Notes under the pieces: generated by a model
What the model was told of the DNA's origin: nothing
The model's input: the letters and a program-made list of their open reading frames with translations, nothing else
The model's database searches: none
Program-made: the position numbers and the translations under genes
DNA from: Lineus longissimus
Lineage: Eukaryota; Nemertea; Pilidiophora; Heteronemertea; Lineidae
DNA length: 64,000 nt
Direction: 5' to 3'
NCBI RefSeq assembly: GCF_910592395.1
Contig: NC_088318.1
Span: 6,654,756-6,718,755, forward strand
In this document: one piece after another, positions 53,298 to 64,000 of the stretch
Layout: each line of letters begins with the position of its first letter
Position numbering within the stretch: position 1 is the stretch's first letter

Positions 53298-54288
53298 GGT
53301 AGTTGATAAAGTATGGAATTAGTGAAACCTTGGAAACACTGATAAACCTTGGCATATATTCAATGTAAACCATGGAATCACTGTGCAAATAGCGCGGGAA
53401 ATCGGGTGTGTTCCTTCCACGATTTATACCCTCCCAACTGACAGTCTCGTCCCAGCTGACTTTATTGATAGCAATTTGCCAGTTAGTTCAGAAGCCAACA
53501 TTTTTAATGTGGAGGATGACGTCATCAATTGGCAATGCGCTGTGGTCGTTAAAATATTTTATTTCTCTTCAATGGAAGCAAAAATTAGTTTTTATGATTG
53601 TTTTGTATTCCATAGACGATAAAGTATTATGCTCGGTACCAGATGCACGAGATCATAGGACAAACACACACGTGAATAAAAAAACCCGCTTAGAACTGGT
53701 GACGTCACAAAGATCTCTGCATCCCTCGACGCGTACTGGAAGATGTAAGAAATCGCTCACGGCGAAGGAAATTTTCATCCGTTAACTTCGGTAATAAACA
53801 TACATGAGTAGGCTTCTTTTATTCATCGTTTGTTATAAAATATCAGTCAATCATAGACAATTAGGCCTAGACATAGTCGTCAACCTTATCCATGCATAAT
53901 GCATGACAGGCCCCCAACTTCCCAAGCAACTCGTCTGATCGAAAAGGCCCCGTGTGGTGGTGGCGTATTTATAAGCGGAGCGCTATTGGTCCATATCATG
54001 GGTGTGTGGTGGGCGTGTCTTCCCATATTTGGGAGATCAGTACTGTGCACTGGAGGCGAGGTACAACTGGGTTGTTTTAAAATATAGACTATTGAATCGG
54101 ATATGCGACAGATTTCTAAATTACCATAAAATTCCGATGTGATCATGTAAGAATAAGCTCCAAATGTTGATTCGTAACCACGTTAGGTTCGAATGGCATT
54201 ATTTCATGTTTTTATGCATTTTTAGGACTGATTCCAAGGTTTATCACTGGTTCCAAGGTTTCACTGATTCCAAGCTTTATCAACTACC
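53298..54288. mobile_element. 991-bp foldback element with perfect 9-bp target duplication
   Basis: Inverted ends of about 60 bp start GGTAGTTGATAAAG and carry repeated 'tgattccaaggtttat' units. The flanks are GTAGTGAAG at 53289-53297 and 54289-54297. The interior has no supported gene. Confidence 0.85.
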
Positions 54289-54297
54289 GTAGTGAAG

Positions 54298-55045
54298 TGG
54301 TTGAGGAGCAAGTTGGGCTAGATATGTTTGTTTTTCATACAAAAATGAGGCAGACCTGAAATTCCCAAGTTATGTCTAAAACTGCCTCCCAAACTGCCTT
54401 GCAACACTAGCGGGAATCGTTCTTTAGGTATCAACCTTAGGGTGATTGTACAATTAGCTGCGCATGACAAGCAGAGGTATAAACCTTACCTAATGGCCAT
54501 CGAAATCTCATGCCCAAGTTGTTCCTTATTGTTTCAAATTAGTATGATGTTATAACTTCAAAGTGTCAAGGATGTGATGGTTGTGACCTCAGTTCTTTGA
54601 TGAAAACATGAGAGGGAATGTGTACCTATGATGCCTTTTAAAAATTCTTGTTACTTTGATCTTTTGAAATATTCCGCACTGATCTAATGCAGGATCAGGT
54701 TGTTACTTAAATTGTGTGTGATAGATGTTTATGTATATATCGTTATCATCATCTTCAGTAACCGTGATTACATTAAAGTGGGTATTTGAAGCGAAATAAG
54801 GTGACCATGTTAAGTGATGCAAAAATGGCAAAGTCGGAATTTTTTCTGAAGTGTTTCCTTGGTAAAGTTGTTGAGCTTTAAATCAAAGACCTTTTTTTCT
54901 GTGGAATGGTTTCCTTATCCAAGAATCATGTGATTTTCAAACCTTTCTTGCATCCATTGTGAGGTTACAGTTTCCAGGTGATACTACTTATGTTGACACT
55001 TGATCTACAAACTCTGTCTTGAAAGGATTAAAATTTAATGATTAC
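54298..55045. other. No gene recognised
   Basis: AT-rich DNA without a convincing open frame or repeat. Confidence 0.4.
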
Positions 55046-57226
55046 TTACTTGCTGGAATGTACTATTTTAGCGCAACCAGTCACCCGCCATCGGGCAATT
55101 ACAGAGCGTCTTTGTGATCATTGTTTCAATCCCCGAGTTATCATTAAACATGTTGAATGGTGTGTCATTCGATGCAGCGTCAGTGTTTATTGATTCTGAA
55201 GAATCGGCTTCTCAACCGAGAAAGATTAGCCAAGAATCATCTGTATTTAGGCTGGTCGCCAGACTTATCGAATGGCCGAACATGGGAAGGAGCTGGGAGA
55301 ATGTGTCCTATATTATCTGGAAATCAGTAGAATACATGTAAGACACCAATTGCCTTGAATTGAGAGGAAAATAAACCACTGGCTCCTGCATTCTGCAGAG
55401 TGCTGGTGGTGGTACTTGTCTTCTGCATATTACAGTCATGCAGATTATGCTTGAAAACCCTAATTATCATCAGATGAACACAACTTTATTTCCTTGACCA
55501 CTCCAGAAATGCATTTGTTTGGAAACTGATTCTCCAGGGTGTAAGGTGAGTGTAGACTTGGACAGGTTTGCACAAATATTGTAGCATGAGCGCATGCAAA
55601 GTAGCTAATGTGCTTTTAATTTAGGGTGGATTGTCATTCAGTGAGCCCAAAATTGGGTTGAATTTAGGTTTTCTGACATCATGCAGGTGGAAACTGGAAC
55701 CTCACAGGAATGTTTGGAGGGCAGATTATTTACGTCGATAGTGCAGGATTTAAAGGTTGTCAATTAATTTAACATAAGCAAAAACCTGTTATGGGACAGT
55801 TTGACTTCATCGAGGCGTGCTGGAACTTAATATTTGTATGTTTTTGTAAATTCGAGGATGAAGAAAGAAAGTGAAAGTTAATTTGTTGTTGTCTCTATTT
55901 ATTTATTTTTAGGCACTTTTCTCTTCTTGTTATTGGCATATACCATGTTGGTCAGGGGAGTGATGCATATGGCTGTGTATTCATTCCTGGTGAACCTTAG
56001 GCATTGCTTCAATTGTCCCTGTTAAAAGCAATGGAAATGTCCCAATAGCCAAACAGAGGTTCACACACCGCAGCCAAACAGTAGATGTGGATACACAGCC
56101 TGCTAAAGCAGAGGATAGGAGGCTAATGAAGCACAAACCTCACATTGATCCTTTTCGTGGGAATATACATTCTTGCCCAGTACTCTCTGTGCCATCTTGC
56201 GGCAGGCAGGAAAATTCGGCCAAACCAAAAAGGTCATCAACATCAAAACTGGAAGGTGGCAGTGATAATTATCCTTCCAAGTTAATAATACACCAGCCCA
56301 TGACAATTTCTCTAATCAGGACATCTCTATTAAGGGCAGCAATTGTCAGTCCCGATGGTGTCCTTGATAGAGAGATTCTACTGTAATCATAATAAGGAAA
56401 AAACTAACTGCGGTAGTCAAGTGACATCCTGGAGCTGCAGTCAGTCCTTTGCCACCTGGCCTTGTTATGAACACATTGCCTGGAGTTGTCTCCCTGTACG
56501 AAGGATCCAAGTCCAGCCTGTTTGAGGTTGGCATGTGTTGTGATCAGGAGGTTTCTGCACTGCTGTCTTTTGATCCAGTGATGGCAACGTCTAGTGCCAT
56601 CCGAGCAGTTGTCTCGGTGTCCATATGTAGGACATAACACTTAACATTGATCATTTTTGTTCCACGCCCTTTTTTGAAGGGTTCTATACTCATGAGGCTG
56701 TTCAGTCAATGGAGGGGTCTGCAGAGGCACTCCTCCAACTTGTAAGGTATTGTCACTGCCTGGCTGCTGCCAGTTGCCGAGCATGATGGATATAAAGCAG
56801 TACGTGTTATAGAGAAATGAGCAGAATCCTGCTTTGTCAGCTCCGTAGTTTTTGTAATGAGCCGAAAACTATGCGTCCTTGTATTAAGCAAGTTCTACGT
56901 CTGTGGTGCTGCACATCAGGAAGCCTAAGGTCGTGTCCCCCTTGCACCAGCTCTCAATGTCGCAGCCAGAGAGTCATACCACATGGGTCCAACTCAGTCG
57001 CTTCTACAACTGAACTCAGTTTTGACTCGGTCTTGATCAAGTTGACGACATTCACTTTCTCTGTCGCTGCTGGCGGCTGGAGTTGGTCCCGAGGTTTTTT
57101 TCTTGGTCCATGGAAATCAATATCGTCTACGTATTCCACTTTTTAGCAACAGACCCAGGTTGGAGACTTTTGCGTTGGGTGGGAAGTAGCTTTCTCGGAT
57201 GGGTGCGAGTGCAGCAGCAAGATAGC
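55046..57226 (+). repeat. Non-coding unit, copy B of the dispersed duplication
   Basis: Same orientation as 1857-3716. It holds about 340 bp (about 56210-56560) missing from copy A. That extra part contains several direct-repeat-like words shared with its flanks ('gatccagtgatggcaacgtc'), so a deletion in A is as likely as an insertion in B. Confidence 0.8.
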
Positions 57227-57831
57227 CGGTGAAAAGGAGAGGCCACAGGGTATCATCCTAGGGGGACCAATAGCGGTCTTAAATGAGGCGGACAACTTGT
57301 TTTTCATGCAGACCCTTAGCTTCCTGCTGACAATGATTTCAGTCATCTTTGCAGCCTGCTTGCATTAGGTCATCTAGAATGCGTTTTTGCTTGACACCAC
57401 CGAAAGGTTGCAACACGTCAATGGCCAGCTTGTGGAAGTCCCATTTTCTTGTCATCAATGCCGAGGCAAGCAAGTCTCTCATTGCATAGAATAATGAAGC
57501 TTTGATTCATTCAAGGCCATCAAGGAGTTCCCACAAGAAGAAAACAGAAGATTAGCCTCAAAATGTTTCTAAAGATCGATGCACTTAATTGGGAACAACG
57601 CTCACGAAGACTACGCGTCACTGCCCGCTCTGGGATGCCGAGAGATTGTCCACATGGCCATACATGGCATCATTGAAGACTGAGCTCTGGTGATCAAGGT
57701 AGGAACAAGAGACTATATGAGAACGAGTTTTTGATGCTGCTTGTCCAAAGGGTAAGACTGTTGTGACTGACGTTGTGTCAGATCCGAAAAAGTATCGTTG
57801 GTGTGTCCTGACGTCTTGACGTCCCCACCCT
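57227..57831. other. No gene recognised
   Basis: Moderate GC, with short open frames only. Confidence 0.4.
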
Positions 57832-58677
57832 ATTTGTGTGGGAAGAGGCTAGAGAAGCAGGTCCAGGAGAGATTGCCGCGAAAATTTATAAATAGTTCGG
57901 GAAACTTATAAATAGCTTAGGAAACACTGTGATGTCACTGATGACGTCACTAGGGAATTCTCGTTGATTAAAATAGATCAATGCACGTGGGTTTGTTTAC
58001 GTGGAAGACAGCTAATGAAATGAATTAATATCAAGGGAAATAAAGGAAATATTGAAATATTTTTTTAAGGAAACCAAGTCTAAGCCCTTTCACACTTAAC
58101 TCCAAGATCTTATTTGTGTTTTTGAACACCAGTGAGTAGACTCCATGGCACCCTGGCACACTCTCTATTCAGATAAAGGGGGATAAAGGGCCGGGTGGGC
58201 AGCATTACTGAGCTATAGACCAAGAGGCCCTACGCCTAGGGGTGCCTAGGCTAGGCCCTACAAAAGAAGAGTGGGAAGTGGCAGCGCTGCCCGCCCCCTG
58301 GCCCTGGGCAAGACTGACATATGGGACTGACATATGATTCGGCTAGTCTGTAAGGCGTATAGCCTACACGCCTATAGCCTTCACGTACCCGGCTGTATGC
58401 CGGGTACGTGTAGGCTATAGTATAGGCCTAGGCTTATATGTGCATAAATATTATGATCGATAAATCTGTAGGTAGGCCCTACCAACATCATGATGTGATG
58501 ATAAAAGCATGTATGTGAGGCAAAGACGCCTGCAGTCGAAATGATAATGACTTAAATATATATGCCAAATATATATGCCTGGCTAGCAATGGGCTAGCAA
58601 TAGCAATTCATGTAGGAGGCTATCGTGATGTACAAGGACCGATGTACCAATGACAATGTACATGTACTTTGAATGTA

Positions 58678-58923
58678 TTATATATACGTCATGTACATGC
58701 CTTTGAGGAATTTGCCAAAGTCGGGATCTTTCCAATACGTGATAAAGGTAGTTTTCGTAGCAGTTTCGAAACTCCGGATGGGGAGATGAATACGGGATAA
58801 ATCAGCCTCTGTTCTGAACTTCGTCTGACCCTTATACATAGATGAATCGTCAATTTCTGCGTCCCAATACGCTTGCCACTCCGGTTGAACCGGAGGGGCA
58901 GCTGTCATAATATTGGTCGCCAT
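58678..58923 (-). CDS. 81-codon open frame inside the 3.4-kb element
   Basis: Starts MATNIMTAAPPVQPEWQAYW and continues with protein-like composition (SRIHLPIRSFETATKTTF, FITYWKDPDFGKFL) to a stop at 58678. An in-frame ATG 63 bp upstream would add 21 residues. It may be an exon captured from a host gene, as Mutator-like elements are known to do, or a short element gene. No homology is recognised. Confidence 0.35.
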   Translation of the reverse strand: MATNIMTAAPPVQPEWQAYWDAEIDDSSMYKGQTKFRTEADLSRIHLPIRSFETATKTTFITYWKDPDFGKFLKGMYMTYI

Positions 58924-58991
58924 ATTGGGTTGATATTTCCCGCAAAGCAGGCAACCCCATAATGATGTCATCAGGGACTTTCCCAAACTAT

Positions 58992-61153
58992 TTAATATGT
59001 AAAGTCAAGAACTTAGTGAGCCCCCCTTTAGGTCGGGGGAGCTCCCCCGAACCCCCCTACGAGCATATGTTAAGTGCAAGCTCTAACAACTACACCTGTT
59101 ACAATGGGGGGACACCCCCCAAACCCCCCTCCGTCGACATAGGTTTTTACCAGTGCGTTGGGGGGAAGCTCCCCCCAAACCCCCCCCGGTGGACAGTCAA
59201 CTAGCCCTTCTGTGTCATACTGCTGGAGGGGGGGTGCGATGGGACCATCCATATAGTTCCTTCCGACATATTTTTGTTTTGGTAATGTAATACATTGTGA
59301 TTGACCTTATTCACGGGAATCGGGCGTTTCCAGTGATATACGACACAAATGGGTTGTCCTCATGCATTCACTTTCGAAACGCATTTTAAAATAGATGTTA
59401 CGTCCTGTTAATGGGGCACGTCATCATCGCGTACATTTGGGAAAAACTCCCTAACGAGACCGGAGCAGACGGCTGAAAGTAGTTTAATTATTGGCCGCTA
59501 GGGTACAGAATGTACGTCGCTCACCCGAATTTTTCACGCAACTATAGCTAAATAGAGCTAGTTCTAGTTTGTGATTCAATTTCATACTTCAGATTTGGGC
59601 AGTAGACCAATATAACTTAGTCGTCAGTGTGGTTTTAAGCTGGAAAACGTATTTGTTTTTCTTAAAGTGCCTTTTTTGGACGGGTGTGTGCGATTGTTTT
59701 GTTTTTATGTCACGTGACCTCGATCATGTCGACACAAAATTGAAATAAACCACCCTTTTCTGTCATTATTTAGGACGGATATTTCTCTGATAAAAATATT
59801 AATATAATTGGCCAATTTCTTAGGCATATGATGTAGCGAATTCCCATGAAGATTTAAATTAATTTAAATTAATTTCAAGCAATGGGATAGCAACCACCAC
59901 CGGAAGATCGCGGAGAAATCGGTTAACTCAACGGAGTTAATTCAGAAAAATACCAAAAAAAATTGTTTGTAGGATATACAATCAATAGTTACTCTCTTTA
60001 TTTCTCATCATTCATTTACATTATCTACTCCCGCACACACGTGTATCTTAAGAGCCCCTCCTAAAGGGGGGCTTAATATGTAAAGTCAAGAACTTAGTGA
60101 GCCCCCCTTTAGGTCGGGGGAGCTCCCCCGAACCCCCCTACGAGCATATGTTAAGTGCAAGCTCTAACAACTACACCTGTTACAATGGGGGGACACCCCC
60201 CAAACCCCCCTCCGTCAACATAGGTTTTTACCAGTGCGTTGGGGGAAGCTCCCCCCAAACCCCCCCCCCCCCCCGGTGGACAGTCAACTAGCCCTTCTGT
60301 GTCATACTGCTGGAGGGGGGGGGTGCGATGGGACCATCCATATAGTTCCTTCCGACACATTTTTGTTTTGGTAATGTAATACATTGTGATTGACCTTATT
60401 CACGGGAATCGGGCGTTTCCAGTGATATACGACACAAATGGGTTGTCCTCATGCATTCACTTTCGAAACGCATTTTAAAATAGATGTTACGTCCTGTTAA
60501 TGGGGCACGTCATCATCGCGTACATTTGGGGAAAAACTCCCTAACGAGACCGGAGCAGACGGCTGAAAGTAGTTTATTTATTGGCCGCTAGGGTACAGAA
60601 TGTACGTCGCTCACCCGAATTTTTCACGCAACTATAGCTAAATAGAGCTAGTTCTAGTTTGTGATTCAATTTCATACTTCAGATTTGGGCAGTAGACCAA
60701 TATAACTTAGTCGTCAGTGTGGTTTTAAGCTGGAAAAACGTATTTGTTTTTCTTAAAGTGCCTTTTTTGGACGGGTGTGTGCGATTGTTTTGTTTTTATG
60801 TCACGTGACCTCGATCATGTCGACACAAAATTGAAATAAACCACCCTTTTCTGTCATTATTTAGGACGGATATTTCTCTGATAAAAATATTAATATAATT
60901 GGCCAATTTCTTAGGCATATGATGTAGCGAATTCCCATGAAGATTTAAATTAATTTCAAGCAATGGGATAGCAACCACCACCGGAAGATCGCGGAGAAAT
61001 CGGTAAACTCAACGGAGTTAATTCAGAAAAATACCAAAAAAAATTGTTTGTAGGATATACAATCAATAGTTACTCTCTTTATTTCTCATCATTCATTTAC
61101 ATTATCTACTCCCGCACACACGTGTATCTTAAGAGCCCCTCCTAAAGGGGGGC
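58992..61153 (+). repeat. 1081-bp tandem duplication with C-rich hairpins
   Basis: Copy 1 is 58992-60072 and copy 2 is 60073-61153. They differ by a few substitutions and mainly by homopolymer length, for example 9 versus 16 C near 59180/60260. Each copy starts with three self-complementary blocks of the type GGGGGAGCTCCCCC followed by AACCCCCC, and ends in AGCCCCTCCTAAAGGGG. Confidence 0.88.
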
Positions 61154-61213
61154 TTATAAATTTTCGCGGCAATCTCTCCTGGACCTGCTTCTCTAGCCTC
61201 TTCCATTTGTGTG

Positions 61214-64000
61214 GCGTCGGATGTCCCTTGTGACGTCACTCGTAGTGGTGGTGATGCCCCGGTCTTAACTCATGTGGTCGTCAAGGGAAATTCCAGGAAT
61301 AAAGGGTGTGCGCTTGAGTGACTTGCTGTGGTATATGTGAAGTAGGGTTCGAGTCTGCCAAGAGAACGGTTTCGGTGTAGGGGTGACCTCATCAGTTATG
61401 CTAGTGGACTAGAACGGATTTCGGTAGGTTGGAGAAACAAGAGACGACAGCCAGGTTTATAAGGGACATAGACCTGGTTGTGTAGTATAGCCATAAATAG
61501 AAAATCGGACGCTAAGAGGAAGCCTCTTGTAGTCGTTACCAAACCTACCTACTGCAGGGCATTCCTACCAAAGGCAGTGGTCAAGTGTACCAACCCGGTT
61601 AAGCAGGATAACTGGGTATATTCCATACAAAAAATGAAGCATTATGACCGGAGGCGGATTTACATGTAGGCATGACATTTGCCAAGCTGAGTTTGTTATT
61701 CTCTCTGTAGGGAACTGCCTTTAGATCTAAAGCTCTCAACCAACAAACCATCACCAAAGAAGGAAGGCAGTTGAGGCGAATCTCCACACTAATGACAGTG
61801 GTCACTTAAGCATCACGTAGGGCCGAGTCATTGAGAAGTGCAGTAATACCCGCCAAATTTCACACACTGCCGGGCAATTTCGAGGCAAGTCAGTCCAAGA
61901 GAAATTTGGTGTATCTGTCCCAAATCGACCCACTTCAAAATGACTGATAACAAAAAAGGATTTACTGAAAATAAATCATATTTTATTCTGATAAACTGAT
62001 GTAAAGGTTTACATATAGAATCACAATAGCAGTAATAGATTTTAAACTAATTTTTTAGACTCTTTAGCAGACCACTAGTCAAATCACTGGAATTTAACTA
62101 TGACTCCCTAACAATGTATACTGTTTACCCGGTAATGTTTGCGACCGTTTTTTTTTCATGATTTGGGAGGCAAATGTCAACTTTAAACTCAATAAAATTT
62201 CAACTCTAAGGCCGCAGTTGTTTTATTTGTTGTATAACGAATCCAAGGTCATTTTTCATGGAAAGTGAAGAAAAACTAGAGGCCTGTCGGCCTGGGAGCT
62301 TCTCTTGGAGGGTGGCGGAGATCAAAGCCGTCAAAATGCAGACAAATATCGCTAAATAAAGATATGACACACTAGTTACGTTTCTAAACTAATAATAATC
62401 AAAGTACCTGGCTTTGAATAAGATATTCTGTCGATAAAGCGGTGAATTTAGATGAAGTTTACTTCAAAAAATTTCTAGAAATTTAACGATACGCCATTTT
62501 GACAGGAGATGACATGACCAATCGACGTCATCTTCGCCTTGGTTCGGGAATTTCCGGAGGTGACATTGGATTGTTGACGTTAACATTTTCCTAACCACAT
62601 CACATTTACAGATAGTTTCATGGTTAAAAAGCATCCTACAATTAGTGCAGAATATTTACAATCCCCCTAGATAAAATTACATCGACAACTCTATGCGACA
62701 ACTCAATTATTTGGGAACTATGCTCACATTAATTCCTCAGCCTGGTTTGTTGTTTGGTAGCAATACTTTCATGTGAAGGAAACGGTCCAAGGACCATGTG
62801 CTCACCTCGGGTAATGTAATGCATGTCATTTGCAGTGGATATGGGGAGAATAGTTTCTGGCTAGTTTTTAGCAGTTTTAATTTCATTGAATAATAATATT
62901 CTTCTCGGCTCAATGGCACAAAAGAAAATTACCGGTACCATCTAAGTATAGCATTTTGGTTATAAAGTTGACTGAATTTCAGGGTTATTGAAGAGTGTAC
63001 ATGTCACATGGAAATTGGTTGACATCTGTTCCGCAGTTTAGGAGTAATAGGACTTCATTGGATTTTCAAGATGGCGGCCATATTTGTCTTTGGACTTTAC
63101 TGAAAATTAGGGATATTGATAAGAGTACATAGATACATAATCACATGAAGTTAGGTTGCAATATGATCATTAGTATCGAAGAAATAGGACTTTGTTTAAT
63201 TCTTTTAATTTTGAAAATCAGGAATGTTGTAGAGAGTACATAGATATACAAGCACATGAAATTTGGTTGCAATCCGACTTTGTTTAATTCTCAAGATGGC
63301 CGCGAATTGCCAGCGAAGCTAAAAAGTCCCGACAACCTTTTTTGACAGACTTTTCTCTCCCCCGACCATAAAATAGAGAGAAATTAAAATATATTTTCCC
63401 GACCACTAATTTCAACCAATTTTTATTTTTCTTATTCCCGCCCCACATAGGATTTGAGATTGAACAATAGGTTTTGGATCTGAAGTTTCGTAATCCAACT
63501 TATTAAGAGTGTGGCCAAATAATGCAATAACCATTAAATTTCAGCAACAAGCATGGAATTTACAGTGTAGTTTACTGCCTTAAGGCTTGTATATAGTAGT
63601 TCTAATGTATATCTAATGCAAAAGAAATATATCCCCTGAATACAACTGAAATCAAGATGCCTAAAACCAGTTGCAAACTGAAGGCGAAATCAAGTCCTCC
63701 TGCAATCATAGTATAATCTTAGTTACACTTATAATGAGTGGAAGAGATTGGTCTAGGGCAGCACAAACGAGCAATTTAAATCACTGCGTTCTCAGATTAT
63801 AATTGCTGGTGATCTCTTGTCAGCAGTAAAAACCGCAGAATATTACCACCACAAACAAGCAATTTTTGTCGCATGCGATCATGACCACAGGTCGCTGCAA
63901 TTAGAATTGCCTGTTTGAAGGCGCTTAAAGAGTCGGTAGAACGCATTCAAAATCGTTAAAAATACAGTTTACCTGTTAGACACCAGCGATATAAATCAAA
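61214..64000. other. No supported gene; diverged repeat near 62770-63310
   Basis: Short open frames only. About 62770-63310 is a diverged inverted copy of the 42420-42960 repeat ('ttttcaagatggcggccatatttg', 'gtacatagatacataatcacatgaa'). The rest is AT-rich, with no structure that I can support. Confidence 0.45.

Larger units (their letters stand above)
57841..61204. mobile_element. 3.4-kb inverted-end element with perfect 9-bp target duplication and internal tandem
   Basis: Ends GGAAGAGGCTAGAGAAGC and its complement continue for about 50 bp through GGTCCAGGAGAGATTGCCGC. The flanks are ATTTGTGTG at 57832-57840 and 61205-61213. The interior contains an open frame on the minus strand (58678-58923) and a 1081-bp unit in two tandem copies. 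No transposase is seen. Confidence 0.88.

Overview
The window reads as animal nuclear DNA, most likely from a marine invertebrate. It has small exons with GT/AG introns, decayed LINE and Ty3/gypsy retrotransposons, and many MITE and foldback elements. It also has 300-bp satellite-like repeats containing 'gccccctggtggc' and 'gtcaaaggtc' type phrases. The species cannot be fixed from sequence alone. No rRNA, tRNA or CRISPR array was recognised.

The main object is a 15.7-kb palindromic mobile element at 8826-24518. It sits inside an old minus-strand Ty3/gypsy element and is bounded by a perfect 9-bp target duplication, TTGTCATAA. From outside in, each arm has a short terminal inverted repeat (GGGTCTGTGAAGTT) and about 1 kb of 125-bp-class tandem repeats. 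Then come a 130-bp imperfect hairpin, about 0.67 kb of non-coding DNA, and a compact AT-rich cassette of five same-strand genes (463, 539, 420, 283 and about 170 codons). The two arms are nearly identical and meet head to head at about 16589. I recognise no function for the five proteins. They show membrane segments, a coiled coil, a Cys4 zinc-ribbon-like motif and low-complexity tails. No transposase, integrase, polymerase, helicase or protease is visible. A 28-nt double-hairpin repeat is inserted in frame in four of the five genes, in both orientations, and a head-to-head pair of it forms the exact centre of the palindrome.

Layout: 1-1780 decayed CR1/L2-like LINE (minus). 1857-3716 a non-coding unit repeated at 55046-57226. 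4439-5219 two 239-bp direct repeats. 5330-7118 tandemly copied exons and the last two exons of a gene with PPxY/LPxY tail motifs. 7390-29778 the minus-strand Ty3/gypsy element (3' LTR, pol, end of gag), broken by a 588-bp foldback, the 15.7-kb palindrome, a 1.34-kb foldback and a MITE array. 30151-37935 a five-exon host gene of about 387 codons that I do not recognise; its first intron carries several insertions. 38035-39021 another foldback. 40413-40668 a broken exon. 41996-46165 satellite-like 302-bp repeats. 47437-47760 and 51879-52138 partial 3'-terminal exons of unknown genes. 48758-50574, 53298-54288 and 57841-61204 more foldback elements. 61214-64000 has no gene that I can support.

Six separate long-inverted-repeat elements here carry 9-bp target duplications (five perfect, one with a single mismatch). 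Established knowledge links this length, with long inverted repeats, to Mutator-like and Foldback elements. The simplest reading is that this genome has an active foldback-type transposition machinery, and that one such element has packaged and doubled an undescribed virus-like gene cassette.
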